DNA of 64,000 nt from Pseudomonas caspiana (GCF_002158995.1 NZ_LOHF01000001.1:438437-502436); one strand, 5' to 3'. Counted from the stretch's first letter, positions 18,076-27,612 are shown. Notes: a model not told the origin generated them from the letters alone. Translations and numbers: made by a program.

Positions 18076-19091
18076 CAATACTCCAGGATCATGCCGCCGA
18101 TCGATAATCCTGCACCGGTACCGATCAACATCAGGATCTGCCCGCGCTGAATGCGCTGGTCACGAATCGCTATATCCAGCGCTGTCGGCAGCGAGGCAGC
18201 CACCTGATTGCCGTGATGAGCAAAAATGTCGATGACTTTCTCCGGGGCAAAACCCAGGCGCCTGGCCGCATGCTGCATCGCTTGCTGGCTGGCTTGATGA
18301 GGGATTACCCAGTCGATCTGGTCTTGAGTCAGCCCGGCCTGATCCAGCAGATCATTCATCAATGTGGGCAAGTGCTTCGCGGCAAGACGGAATACGCCTT
18401 TGCCCTGCATGGAAAAACTGGTCAAAGGTTCGAACGGGATATCGATACGCCGAGGATGAAAGCGCGACCCACCGGCCGGGATCTGGCATAAATGAGCGCC
18501 CTCGGCAAACGTCTTCAGGTTCGAAGCGATAATCTTCGCCCCGCCTTCGCTCGCGCACAGAACGACAGCCGCTGCGCCGTCGCCGAATATGCCGCTGACT
18601 TCCACATGCTGCCAATCCAGTCCACAGGACGCGATGTCGGAACAGACCAGAAGAATACGCCGGTAGCGACCGGCGACGAGGGGCCATGACAAGGTGTCAA
18701 TGGCGGCAATAAACCCCAGGCAACTGGCATTGATGTCCATGGCCGGGATGCCGGAGTGACCCATGCCTAATTCACGTTGCAACAACGCGGCGTTGCACGG
18801 CATGCCCTGATCCATAGTGCCACTGGCACAGGCGATCAAGTCGATCTGGTCCAGCTCGAGACCGGCCGCCGCCAGGGCATTTCGCGCGGCGGTCGCGCCC
18901 AGGCTCGCGGCTGTTTCGGAGCTGGACGCGACATGCCGCTGAACAACCCCACTGATCTGCTCGACGCTCCCCGCCGCCAGGCCAAGCTCACGATCAAGGG
19001 CGATACTGGTGACTATTCTGTCCGGCAGCGCATGCCCGGAACCGATGATGGTCACAGGCCGTGGAGGCAAAGCCAGCGGTGAAGTCTGCAT
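18075..19091 (-). CDS. 3-oxoacyl-ACP synthase III-like ketosynthase (FabH family)
   Basis: 338-residue thiolase-fold condensing enzyme. The Cys-His-Asn triad is intact: DINASCLGF (Cys ~115), WVIPHQAS (His) and HHGNQVAAS (Asn). It would condense an acyl-CoA or acyl-ACP starter with a malonyl or beta-keto unit. It is the first gene of a leftward seven-gene operon in which every junction overlaps. Operator copy D lies 65 bp upstream with a minus-strand -10-like TATAAA at 19133-19128. Since it heads a cluster with tailoring enzymes it is more likely to make a special metabolite than to initiate bulk fatty-acid synthesis. Confidence 0.85.
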   Translation of the reverse strand: MQTSPLALPPRPVTIIGSGHALPDRIVTSIALDRELGLAAGSVEQISGVVQRHVASSSETAASLGATAARNALAAAGLELDQIDLIACASGTMDQGMPCNAALLQRELGMGHSGIPAMDINASCLGFIAAIDTLSWPLVAGRYRRILLVCSDIASCGLDWQHVEVSGIFGDGAAAVVLCASEGGAKIIASNLKTFAEGAHLCQIPAGGSRFHPRRIDIPFEPLTSFSMQGKGVFRLAAKHLPTLMNDLLDQAGLTQDQIDWVIPHQASQQAMQHAARRLGFAPEKVIDIFAHHGNQVAASLPTALDIAIRDQRIQRGQILMLIGTGAGLSIGGMILEY

Positions 19092-19156
19092 TCAAATTCC
19101 GTTTAGAGAAAAACATTGTACTGACACTTTATACGGGCTGGTTACCGCAGGACGGT

Positions 19157-19174
19157 ATAGTACATGTGTACTAT
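19157..19174. promoter_or_regulatory. Palindromic operator, copy D
   Basis: ATAGTACATGTGTACTAT, a perfect 8-2-8 palindrome between the biosynthetic operon (minus, first gene starts 19091) and the DUF2339 gene (plus, 19351). The minus-strand -10-like TATAAA (19133-19128) starts 23 bp away. Confidence 0.8.
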
Positions 19175-19350
19175 TTTTTAAGCGCCTGAAACACTTTAAG
19201 TTATTGAAAATAAGTGCACATTTCAAACTTTGGGCTTATTCATATCTTTCAGGCGACGCTGGCAGATTTGTTGACGGTTCCACCCCGCACTGACGCTCAA
19301 TAGTGAGCGATCGAGGCGTCCCTGCTCCTTACTAAAAAGGAAGTTATTGA

Positions 19351-22182
19351 GTGTTATCTCTTCTTCTGGAAATAGGTCTGGGGATAGCCGATGTTCTCAT
19401 TGATAATCCGGTATATATCTGGGTCATTGGCGCCCCCCTGCTATTGCTTGCCTTCGGCGTCTGGCTCAACCGGCGTGTAACAACCCTGCGCCTGGAGTCG
19501 GTACGGCAAAGCCAACAGCTGGCGCAAGCGCAGCAGCAGATAGGGAGTCTGCAAGCGCGTATCTCGCTGCTGGAATCGATGCCGACACAGTCAACAGACT
19601 CGACGGCGCAAACTGCCGCGTCCGCACCGCTTCCTGACAATACGTCCACCTCTATCAGCCCAATGCCCGAGACGGAACTTGTCTGGGAGCTTCCGGCGCA
19701 AACTTCGGACGAACTCGCCAAACCCGCCGCGTCGTCCGCTACCGGCCAACCGACTGTCCGACCTGCGCCGTCAAAACCTGCCATGCCGAACGTTGTAAAC
19801 GCCGCGCTTCAAGCTGCGCAGAACTGGCTATTGGGTGGTAACACTGTGCTTCGCATGGGGGCTGTGGTGCTGTTTTTGGGCCTCGCGTTTCTGTTGCGAT
19901 ATGCCACCGAAGGCGTCGTGGTCCCGATTGAAACCCGTTACGCCGGCGTTGCTGGCAGCGCAATCGCGTTACTCGGGCTGGGCTGGTGGTTGCGCCGCCG
20001 CAAACCAGCCTTCGCGCTGATGATGCAAGGCACCGGCGTTGGCGTGCTGTACCTGACAGTGAGCGGCGCCATTCGCGTGCACGAGTTGCTGGACCCGACG
20101 TTGGGCTTCGCACTATTGATTGTCGTCATGCTGTTCTCCGCCATGCTCGCCATCACCCAGAACTCGCTGGCACTGGCCTGTGCGGCAACACTGGGCGGTT
20201 TTGCCGCACCGATTCTGTCCTCCACAGGCCAGGGCAGTCATATCACGCTGTTCAGCTACTTCGCTTTGCTCAATGTCGGGGTTTTTGCCATCGCCTGGTT
20301 CAAGACCTGGCGTCTGCTGAACCTGATCGGTTTTTTCGGCACGTTCGGGATTGGCATCGCATGGGGGCTGCGCTCGTACACACCGGATCTGTTCTGGAGC
20401 GTTGAACCGTTCCTGATTCTGTTCTTCCTGATGTATCTGGCCATCGGCCTGCTGTTTGCCCGACGCAAGTTGCAGGAACTCAGCGACGCCCCCACGGACG
20501 CCAGCCGCGAAGCGATGCTGCAATGGTCCCGACGCCAGGGTGACTACGTTGATGGCACGCTACTGTTTGGCACCCCGCTCGTGGGCTTCGGTCTGCAATA
20601 TTCACTGACAGCCGATCTCGAATTCGGCGCGGCGTTCAGCGCTCTGGCATTGGGCATGCTTTACATGGGGATAGCCCGCCTGCTTTCGGGCCGGGCACCA
20701 GGGCGTGCCTTGTTGCTGGTAGAAACCTGCCTCGCACTCGGCATTGTGTTTGCGACCTTCGCTATTCCGCTAGGGCTGGGCGCGAAATGGACCACCAGCG
20801 CCTGGGCCATCGAAGGTGCAGCGATTTTCTGGCTGGGCATGCGCCAGCAACGACTGCTGGCCCGCGGCTTTGGTGTGTTGTTGCAAATAGCTGCCGGTCT
20901 TGCATTCATCGGCGAGATGACTACCTGGTACTTCCCCTCTACAAAAGGAGGGGATTTCTGGACGCCAATGATCATTGCCCTTGCCGGTTTATTCAGCGCC
21001 CTGCAGATCCACCGCATCAAAACCTTGCGATACATGAACGAGAAAGCACTTTCAGCGATATTGCTGGGCTGGGGTGGTGCATGGTGGGGGATGTCTTTAC
21101 TCATCGCGCACATGCATCTGTTGCCTCACTTCCTGCTGGCGTCATTGTTACTGCTGTCGATCGCGATCAGCGTTGGTCTGTGGACGTGGCTGGCGACACA
21201 TTGGCGTTGGCCAGGTCTGGCTGCGCTATGCCTGGCGCTGATACCGGCTGGCTGGTTCATGTTGCTCATATGCATGGGCGACTATCGGCACCTGTTCGCC
21301 AACTGGGCATGGGTAGGTTGGACCGCAATGCTGATCGTCCACATGTTCTCACTGCATCGCCTGGCTGACTTGCTGCCACGCAGAATACTGGCGGGAGCCC
21401 ACATTCTGGGTGTCTGGTTATACATTGTGCTGCTCAGCCTGGAGCTGTCTTACGGCGCATACATTCTGGTCAACTCCAATGCCGCTTACAGTGCATGGAG
21501 TTCTCTCGCAGGCTCACTGATACCCAGCTTTTACCTGATTGCCATGGCCGCGAACCGACGCTGGCCATGGCCGGTTGACGCGTACCCTAAGGCTTATCGT
21601 GTTTGGGCCGCCGTACCTGTCGTTCTGTGGTTGCTAGGGTGGTTCTGGTTGATGAACTACTACAGCTACGTCGACGCCGACCCTCTGCCCTATGTGCCAG
21701 TACTCAACCCTTTGGAACTGGGCCTGTTGTTCGCCCTGCTGGGAATCGTGAACTGGATCCGCAATAACCTGTCGCAGCTCGGCATTGAGGCTCTGCAAGC
21801 CAAGCGGCTGGCGATCATCGTAGGTGGCGCCTCGTTGTTCGCGCTGATCACTGGCATGGTGTTCCGCAGCCCCATCGATCCCTCGCTGCTGCAGGCGGCA
21901 CTTTCGATCGTCTGGACCCTGACGGCACTGGCCTTGATGATCGGCGGCCATCTTCGCAGGCAGCGTGAAGTATGGATTACCGGTGCAGTGCTGATCGGGG
22001 TCGTGGTTGCCAAGCTGTTCCTGGTAGAGCTGAGCGACCGGGGCGGCATGGCCCGTGTCATCTCCTTCATCGGGGTCGGCATCCTGCTATTGGTGGTGGG
22101 TTACTTCGCGCCTCTTCCGCCCAAAAAAAACACGACGCAAAAAGCTGATCCATTTGCCGGCAAGCCGGACCCGTCGCTATGA
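19351..22182 (+). CDS. DUF2339 polytopic membrane protein
   Basis: 943-residue inner-membrane protein. The GTG start at 19351 has AAAAGGAAG upstream. An N-terminal membrane segment (about 1-35) is followed by a coiled-coil and Pro/Ser/Thr-rich linker (about 45-150), then more than twenty hydrophobic segments to residue ~920, the layout of DUF2339 proteins. NWLLGGNTVLRMGAVVLFLG at the start of the membrane block is characteristic. Function is unknown in the family. The last codon overlaps the DUF3999 start by ATGA; DUF2339 and DUF3999 commonly occur as neighbours, suggesting a complex of membrane and periplasmic parts. It is divergent from the biosynthetic operon across operator copy D. Confidence 0.8.
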   Translation: MLSLLLEIGLGIADVLIDNPVYIWVIGAPLLLLAFGVWLNRRVTTLRLESVRQSQQLAQAQQQIGSLQARISLLESMPTQSTDSTAQTAASAPLPDNTSTSISPMPETELVWELPAQTSDELAKPAASSATGQPTVRPAPSKPAMPNVVNAALQAAQNWLLGGNTVLRMGAVVLFLGLAFLLRYATEGVVVPIETRYAGVAGSAIALLGLGWWLRRRKPAFALMMQGTGVGVLYLTVSGAIRVHELLDPTLGFALLIVVMLFSAMLAITQNSLALACAATLGGFAAPILSSTGQGSHITLFSYFALLNVGVFAIAWFKTWRLLNLIGFFGTFGIGIAWGLRSYTPDLFWSVEPFLILFFLMYLAIGLLFARRKLQELSDAPTDASREAMLQWSRRQGDYVDGTLLFGTPLVGFGLQYSLTADLEFGAAFSALALGMLYMGIARLLSGRAPGRALLLVETCLALGIVFATFAIPLGLGAKWTTSAWAIEGAAIFWLGMRQQRLLARGFGVLLQIAAGLAFIGEMTTWYFPSTKGGDFWTPMIIALAGLFSALQIHRIKTLRYMNEKALSAILLGWGGAWWGMSLLIAHMHLLPHFLLASLLLLSIAISVGLWTWLATHWRWPGLAALCLALIPAGWFMLLICMGDYRHLFANWAWVGWTAMLIVHMFSLHRLADLLPRRILAGAHILGVWLYIVLLSLELSYGAYILVNSNAAYSAWSSLAGSLIPSFYLIAMAANRRWPWPVDAYPKAYRVWAAVPVVLWLLGWFWLMNYYSYVDADPLPYVPVLNPLELGLLFALLGIVNWIRNNLSQLGIEALQAKRLAIIVGGASLFALITGMVFRSPIDPSLLQAALSIVWTLTALALMIGGHLRRQREVWITGAVLIGVVVAKLFLVELSDRGGMARVISFIGVGILLLVVGYFAPLPPKKNTTQKADPFAGKPDPSL

Positions 22183-23948
22183 GGAGCACACTATTGAGTT
22201 ATAAGCAGCTGTTCCGGCTGGCCCTGTGCGGTGTCGCATTGCTGGGTTCTACACTTGCCAGCGCCGATGACACCCAGGCGGATTTCGCGAGCCAGACGCC
22301 CTTGAAACTAAGCGGTAACGGCCCGTGGTATCGCATTGAACTGCCCATGAATGTGCAGCTCAATTCGCGCCAGCGGGATCTTGGCGATTTGCGCATTTTC
22401 AACGCCCAGGGTCAGGCTCAGGCATATGCCATCGCCCACAATCCGGTTCAGGCGGAGCAATCGCAAACGCCGACGAACGTGAAATGGTTCCCTCTTTACA
22501 ACAGAGCCAACGAACTCGACAGAGCGCCCAGGATCAAGGTTGAGCGCAGCGCCAGCGGTACACTTGTGGAGGTTGAGCCTCAGGATGGCGCTGCCGCCGA
22601 TGAGCAAGTCTTGCGTGGCTGGCTTTTGGACATGAGCGCAATCAACCAGCCGCTGCAAAAACTGATTCTCGACTGGGACAGTGCTCAAGACGGCTTTCAG
22701 CGTTTCAGCATCGAAGCCAGCGATGATTTGCAGAACTGGAGTCCATGGGGCGCGAGCCAGGTAGCGCGTCTGTCATTCGACGATCAAACGGTCGAACAGC
22801 GCGAAGTCACCCTGCCCGGTCGCACCGCACGTTATCTGCGGCTGCTATGGAGCTCGACCCCCAACGCGCCGATGCTGACCTCAGCACAAATTCTGACAGT
22901 CAACAATGATACCCCCGCGTTGCCGCTTGCCTGGTCGGAGCCAGTGACTGGAAGCGTCGAAAAACCAGGCAGCTATATCTGGCAATTGCCGACTGGCCTG
23001 CCCGTCGAGCGCGTGAAAGTCGACATGGCCCAGGCCAACAGCATCGCCCCCGGCCGCGTGTACGGTCGAACCGACAGCAAGGCACCCTGGCAAGCGATCG
23101 GCAATGGTCTGCTTTACCGGCTGACGCAAGACGGCAAGGAAGTAGTCCAGAATGAAGTCGAGACCCACGGCACCATCGTGCGTCAGGTGAAACTTGAACT
23201 CGATGAGCGCGGTGGCGGGTTAGGCGCTTCGTCGCCGACCTTGCGCTTCGCACTGCGTGCGCCTCAGGTGGTCTTCCTCGCCCGTGGCGACGGCCCGTTT
23301 ACCCTGGCCATTGGTAACCCCGCAGCAAAACCCGCCAACCTGCCCCTTGCAACGCTGATCCCGGACTACAGCGCGCAGAAGATGAGCAGCCTGGGCACCG
23401 CCGTGGCCGAGAACACACAGATCAAGCTGATACCCATGTCGCCGGACGACGCATCAGGCCTGAACTGGAAACGTATCGGACTCTTGTCGGTACTGGCTCT
23501 GGGCGTGATGTTACTTGGCTGGATGGCGTTGAGTACGCTGCGTGCCTCGCCGTCAACGTCGGGCGCAAACGCAGCAAGCGACAAGCCTCCAGAACCTCCT
23601 CTGGTATTCCGCAAAGGACCACCAGGGAAGAGGGAGTGGGAAGCGCTAGACGGATTCTATCGAGCGCGTTTTGAGGGCGCGCGCGTCGGCCAATGCGTGT
23701 ACCTCGACGTCGATGGCAAACCAGAGGAATCGGTTTTTGTCTGGTCAGAAAGGATTCATGAAAACGGGGTCCCAGTCTGCATATGGAAACTCGACGCAAC
23801 TCCAGCGTTTGGTGAAGTAAAGGTCGGCCAACACACATATGGCTCTATATTTCTCGCTTTGGCCGAGGCCACAGAGGCGCCGCAAAGTGTATCGATCATT
23901 TATGAGCCTGGTATAAGAAACACTGTGCTGGATCGCTATGGGCCGTAA
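22179..23948 (+). CDS. DUF3999 protein with C-terminal cytoplasmic extension
   Basis: 589-residue protein. It has a signal peptide (about 1-29, ending in STLASA), a large beta-rich periplasmic region typical of DUF3999 (about 30-425), and a single transmembrane segment (about 431-453). DUF3999 proteins usually end soon after this segment; here about 135 more residues follow, with a compact segment (WEALDGFYRARFEGARVGQC onward) that reads as a separate small domain, predicted cytoplasmic. It is coupled to DUF2339 by an ATGA overlap. Function unknown. Confidence 0.75.
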   Translation: MRSTLLSYKQLFRLALCGVALLGSTLASADDTQADFASQTPLKLSGNGPWYRIELPMNVQLNSRQRDLGDLRIFNAQGQAQAYAIAHNPVQAEQSQTPTNVKWFPLYNRANELDRAPRIKVERSASGTLVEVEPQDGAAADEQVLRGWLLDMSAINQPLQKLILDWDSAQDGFQRFSIEASDDLQNWSPWGASQVARLSFDDQTVEQREVTLPGRTARYLRLLWSSTPNAPMLTSAQILTVNNDTPALPLAWSEPVTGSVEKPGSYIWQLPTGLPVERVKVDMAQANSIAPGRVYGRTDSKAPWQAIGNGLLYRLTQDGKEVVQNEVETHGTIVRQVKLELDERGGGLGASSPTLRFALRAPQVVFLARGDGPFTLAIGNPAAKPANLPLATLIPDYSAQKMSSLGTAVAENTQIKLIPMSPDDASGLNWKRIGLLSVLALGVMLLGWMALSTLRASPSTSGANAASDKPPEPPLVFRKGPPGKREWEALDGFYRARFEGARVGQCVYLDVDGKPEESVFVWSERIHENGVPVCIWKLDATPAFGEVKVGQHTYGSIFLALAEATEAPQSVSIIYEPGIRNTVLDRYGP

Positions 23949-24198
23949 TTCGTAACCCGGTCTACCCGGCAAATCAATGCAATCATTTGCTCGTGATATT
24001 CAGTATGGCGAGCAAACGAACCCAACCCGATAAACATTGCGAATGCCGTTAATCAATGGACTGAAGTTCCTGACAACTTCGTTTCGCCAGCTGTTTCATA
24101 ACGCTGGAAATCCAGATGTATCAGAATCTTCACGGCCTTGTGGTGTTTCGCTTTTATACCGTGGTCGTCGAACGGCCTGGCACTGAGGAGTCATCACT

Positions 24199-24999
24199 AT
24201 GGCACCGTTGGACATTATAAAATCGTCGTTTGGCCTGTTATGGAAAAATGCGGGGAGCATCGCCGTTTTATGCCTGCCATTGCTGGTATTGGAGATGTGC
24301 GTAAAAAATATTATCAGAAGCCAATTGGGGATCGAGAGTCCATGGGTCTGGGACGCTCTGGTCAACCCGATCATTACCCCGTTCTACGCCGCAGTGGTGA
24401 TCCTCACGCTCGAAGCACGCAGCCGGGAGGAGCGATTGACCAAAGCAGAGGTGCTGTCCATCGCCCTGCGCCGCTGGCCTCATCTGGTGGTACTTTCAGT
24501 GCTTGCCGAGTTGCTCTACCTACTCCGCGACCTTCCGTTCATGGGGAAGGAAGAATGGCAACGACTTATGTTCCATACCGTCGACTACGTGCCCGCACAA
24601 TTCTGGGAAACAGTTGAATTTTTGATGTTCCCCTTCGTATTCTGGCTCACGATCAAACTGATACTCAGCCAGTGTCTGGTTATGTTAAGAGGCCTTAACA
24701 GCGTCGGCGCTATACGTGAAAGTTTCCGCATGACGAAAGGGCAAGGCTGGAAAATTCTGGGTTGCATCTTGTGGATCCACATTCCGTACATGCTGATCAC
24801 CCACAGTATCGCGTTGATGTCACCCGACCTCTATATCCGTTTTATGCAGGACATTCTCGTCGCCCCCGAGCATGGAGTTACGACAAGTATGATTATCTTA
24901 TGGAGTCAGGCCTTTATCTGGAAAATTCTGATGGTGGTCGTGTCATATCGCCTGTTTACTGTCATCGCGGGCACTCAAACAAGAATGCCTTATCGGTAG
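24199..24999 (+). CDS. Polytopic membrane protein (YciC-like)
   Basis: 266-residue integral membrane protein with about five to six hydrophobic segments (for example IAVLCLPLLVLEMCV, LMFPFVFWLTIKLIL, CILWIHIPYMLITHSI). The sequence between segments (ALRRWPHLVVLSVLAELLYLL; SFRMTKGQGWKILG) is reminiscent of YciC/UPF0259-type or glycerophosphodiesterase membrane domains, but this is a weak resemblance. It has its own upstream gap of 250 bp and no operator palindrome. Function unknown. Confidence 0.65.
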   Translation: MAPLDIIKSSFGLLWKNAGSIAVLCLPLLVLEMCVKNIIRSQLGIESPWVWDALVNPIITPFYAAVVILTLEARSREERLTKAEVLSIALRRWPHLVVLSVLAELLYLLRDLPFMGKEEWQRLMFHTVDYVPAQFWETVEFLMFPFVFWLTIKLILSQCLVMLRGLNSVGAIRESFRMTKGQGWKILGCILWIHIPYMLITHSIALMSPDLYIRFMQDILVAPEHGVTTSMIILWSQAFIWKILMVVVSYRLFTVIAGTQTRMPYR

Positions 25000-25092
25000 A
25001 CTGAAACATTGGCCGGATTACCCGTTCACGGGGCAATGTCCGCCACGCTGGCGCTAACTTTTCGCCCTCTTTATAAAATGGACGACAGCTCA

Positions 25093-25830
25093 ATGCATAA
25101 ACTTGCCGTTTTGCCACTGCTATTCTTCCCGTTGTTTGCATCGGCCGACTGCACCAATGAAATCCAGGGCTGGGCCAAGACGCTGCGTCCGGATTTGACG
25201 CTCGACACCGAACATGCGGTGTGCAAAATCAATCCCGGCGACTCCAGCCAGATTCTGGCCGCCCTGCCTTTTGCCGAGAATGTTGCCGAGGATGGCCAGG
25301 GCGACTATGGCTTGGGGGTGATAGTCGCAAGCGCAACCACCGGCAAAATCATTGCCAGGCACTATCAAGCGGGGGCGATCAGTTCAGACGCCATCTATTT
25401 TTACGGGCTGGAGCTGGATACTGCTCGCTATCAGTTATCACCGAAGCTGCGAGCATTTGGTGTGCGAGTGAACTATGGGGGCTCATCGCGCCCCAACCCG
25501 TTCGAAAGTAAAGTCCTGACGCTGTACGCCGCGCTCCCGGGCGATCAATTACGCCCGCTGATGAGCGGGCTGGAAGTCAGCAGAAGCAACGGTGAATGGG
25601 ACACTCGATGCGCGGGCGAGTTTTCCGATACACAGCGCACAATCTCCATCTCGGACAAAAGCTCGAATGGTCTCGCGGCCCTAGAAATCGAGCAAAAAGT
25701 CATCGGCACCCAAAACCGGCCCAATGGCGAAGAGTGCGAAAGAATTCCGGCCAAGCCAGTGGTTACCCGCTTTACGCTGGAATATGACGGTGGCCAGTAT
25801 CCAGTGCCGAAAGAGCTGTCTTCTCTTTGA
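25093..25830 (+). CDS. Exported protein of unknown function
   Basis: 245-residue predicted periplasmic protein. The ATG at 25093 gives a clean signal peptide (MHKLAVLPLLFFPLFASA); the ORF is open for 84 bp upstream but without a leader. The mature part carries cysteines at the N-terminus and two near the C-terminal third (DTRCAGEF, EECERIP), probably paired. The family is not recognised. It follows the membrane protein at 24199 by 93 bp and may be cotranscribed. Confidence 0.6.
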   Translation: MHKLAVLPLLFFPLFASADCTNEIQGWAKTLRPDLTLDTEHAVCKINPGDSSQILAALPFAENVAEDGQGDYGLGVIVASATTGKIIARHYQAGAISSDAIYFYGLELDTARYQLSPKLRAFGVRVNYGGSSRPNPFESKVLTLYAALPGDQLRPLMSGLEVSRSNGEWDTRCAGEFSDTQRTISISDKSSNGLAALEIEQKVIGTQNRPNGEECERIPAKPVVTRFTLEYDGGQYPVPKELSSL

Positions 25831-25892
25831 TGAATAGCGGCCCCAGATATGGGGCCCCTAGCGCCGGTCGAGCCGCCACCGAGGCGTTCAAA

Positions 25893-26282
25893 TCACTCGC
25901 CAGTCTCGGCAAACCATTTGAGTTCCTCTGTCCTGTCGACGGTCATGGTCAACATGCAACCCGCGCCATTGATCTGATCCATGGTGCCGCCTGAAAAGTG
26001 ATAATACATAAAGCAATTAGCGTCTCTGTATTTCACCCATAACCGTTGAGCATCACGCAGTTGCGTTTTTTGCGCGTCTTCAAGGGCGCCCATCGCAGCT
26101 TTGTAAGACTCATTGAGGCGGGCGTTCTGCAACGCCAGTTCCTTGTTGTTGCAGTCGTTCATGTTGACGGTAATACCTTCAGCCTTCTCTATGCAGGCAT
26201 CATATTGCGCAGAATATTTGTCCTGCGCAGAGGCATGCAAGGAGAATACAACCGCGCACAATACCGCCAGGCATCGCATCAT
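25893..26282 (-). CDS. LprI-like (DUF1311) exported protein
   Basis: 129-residue periplasmic protein. The ATG at 26282 is preferred over a TTG at 26300. Signal peptide about 1-20 (ending in HASA). The DUF1311 pattern is clear: CIEKAEG ... MNDCNNKELALQNARLNESY, LRDAQRLWVKYRDANC and a last GCMLTMTVDRTEEL. Related proteins include the mycobacterial lysozyme inhibitor LprI, so protection against lysozyme-type muramidases is the best guess. It diverges from another LprI-like gene (26423) across operator copy E, about 66 bp upstream of its start. Confidence 0.8.
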   Translation of the reverse strand: MMRCLAVLCAVVFSLHASAQDKYSAQYDACIEKAEGITVNMNDCNNKELALQNARLNESYKAAMGALEDAQKTQLRDAQRLWVKYRDANCFMYYHFSGGTMDQINGAGCMLTMTVDRTEELKWFAETGE

Positions 26283-26347
26283 GATTTGAATCCGGTTCAA
26301 TAATGGGGTTCAGAGATCAAGCATTCCCCAGCCACCAGAGCTTTTCA

Positions 26348-26365
26348 ATAGTACAGGTGTAGTAT
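26348..26365. promoter_or_regulatory. Palindromic operator, copy E
   Basis: ATAGTACAGGTGTAGTAT; the right half has one mismatch (TGTAGTAT instead of TGTACTAT). It lies between two divergent LprI-like genes, 58 bp from the plus-strand start and about 66 bp from the minus-strand start. Confidence 0.7.
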
Positions 26366-26422
26366 TCATCTTTCGTCGGAGCCCACTCTATTGTGTCGAT
26401 CACTATTGAAAGAGGCTGACAG

Positions 26423-26824
26423 ATGAAAAAACGGATTAGCCTGCTCGTCACCAGCGCCCTTCTCCTTGCCGTGACCTGTCACGCGAATGCCGGAGCCGAA
26501 GATATTCCGCCCGGCTATTCCGACTTCGGGTTTGCCGAGCGTTGCGACGATGAGAGTGCAAAGTTGACCACGCTTGAAGATATCGCGTGTTCAAGCGAAA
26601 GCCTTCGGGCGCAGGACAACAAAATGTTGTCGCTGGTTGAAGATGTAAGGGCAGAAACCAAAGGGGTCGATGGTGAGACCGGCAAGGCACTGGATCCCAT
26701 GGGCGCACAACAGAAAGAGTGGCGTAATGCCTTGGCCCGCGCGTGTAACGATGCCGCCTGCCTCTCGGTGGCTTACGCTGCACGCATCGCGGCTATCCAC
26801 AAAGAATGGTCGGAGGCACTGTGA
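26423..26824 (+). CDS. LprI-like (DUF1311) exported protein
   Basis: 133-residue protein with a signal peptide (MKKRISLLVTSALLLAVTCHANA) and a diverged DUF1311/LprI domain: LEDIACSSESLRAQDNKML, then QQKEWRNALARACNDAACLSVAYAARI. The cysteine spacing fits the family although it is less typical than the neighbour at 25893. The stop overlaps the next start (TGATG), so it is co-translated with the gene at 26824. Operator copy E is 58 bp upstream. A lysozyme-inhibitor role is inferred from the family only. Confidence 0.7.
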   Translation: MKKRISLLVTSALLLAVTCHANAGAEDIPPGYSDFGFAERCDDESAKLTTLEDIACSSESLRAQDNKMLSLVEDVRAETKGVDGETGKALDPMGAQQKEWRNALARACNDAACLSVAYAARIAAIHKEWSEAL

Positions 26825-27303
26825 TGAATATGCTTACTTACCGGCGCACCCGTGGAGCCGTTCTGCTGGCTATGTCGATGATCTCGGCCGCTACGCTGTA
26901 CAGCGCGTCCTCACTTGCCGCCAATACTCAACTGCCTGCGCAGGCAAGCGTGGCAGCGTGCCCGGCTCAGGATTTCGATGGTTTCCTGAAGCGCTTCGCC
27001 AATGACATTGAGGTGCAGAAAGCGTTTGTCAGTACGCCGTTGCAGAGCGAGTACATCGATCCTGAGGCACAACCGGAACCTCGTCCTGTCTCTGAACTAC
27101 TGGACAAATCCCAACTGCAGTTTCCGCTGATGCCCAGTGATCAGCAGCAGCGTGATCAGGGGTTGACGCTTGCAAAGCGGCTCAAGGGGCCGGATCAGGC
27201 GGTGATCAAGCTGGCCAAAGCCGACACGGGCTATCAGCTCTCATTGTTCTTCAAGCGAGAAGCATGCTGGATGCTATATCGCATTCAGGACGAGTCGCTG
27301 TAA
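26824..27303 (+). CDS. Exported protein co-translated with LprI-like protein
   Basis: 159-residue periplasmic protein. The ATG at 26824 shares one base with the upstream stop codon. Signal peptide about 1-33 (ending in SSLAA). The mature domain has two cysteines, one early (AACPAQDFDGFLKRFAND) and one late (REACWMLYRIQD), which may pair. The QDFDGFLKRFANDIEVQ motif followed by a C-terminal Cys-Trp segment is seen in several small exported proteobacterial proteins, but I cannot name the family. Likely functional partner of the LprI-like protein. Confidence 0.65.
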   Translation: MNMLTYRRTRGAVLLAMSMISAATLYSASSLAANTQLPAQASVAACPAQDFDGFLKRFANDIEVQKAFVSTPLQSEYIDPEAQPEPRPVSELLDKSQLQFPLMPSDQQQRDQGLTLAKRLKGPDQAVIKLAKADTGYQLSLFFKREACWMLYRIQDESL

Positions 27304-27612
27304 TCCATATTCACTGCCGGGCTATAGAAAATTATCCCTATCGCCCTATTCAAGTTTGCATCAGTGTAAAAGCGCATAGTACATCCGTACTATTGCGCAA
27401 CTGACGAGATGAAACTTAACTTGACAGTCATAAACAAACGAATTGTTTCGTTTGATCAGCGGTGCATTGATACAAACATAATGGCGTCCTCTATGCAGAT
27501 ATTGACCGTGGAGTTAAGTACCGGCCACACATGACTTTCACCTAGAGGAAATGGCCAACCGTATGAATTCAGTAAACGCATGCGACTCACCTTCAATATA
27601 CGGTAGGCCCTG
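27304..27612. other. Intergenic region with operator copy F
   Basis: About 309 bp without a convincing gene between the exported-protein gene ending at 27303 and the small ORF at 27613. It holds operator copy F at 27376-27393 and is locally AT-rich after it. No terminator with a U-tract is obvious. Confidence 0.5.
27376..27393. promoter_or_regulatory. Palindromic operator, copy F
   Basis: ATAGTACATCCGTACTAT, one mismatch from symmetry at the inner base of the right half. The nearest downstream gene on the plus strand is the small Cys/His protein at 27613 (220 bp away). A good -10 is not obvious, so a transcript of something too small to recognise is also possible. Confidence 0.65.
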
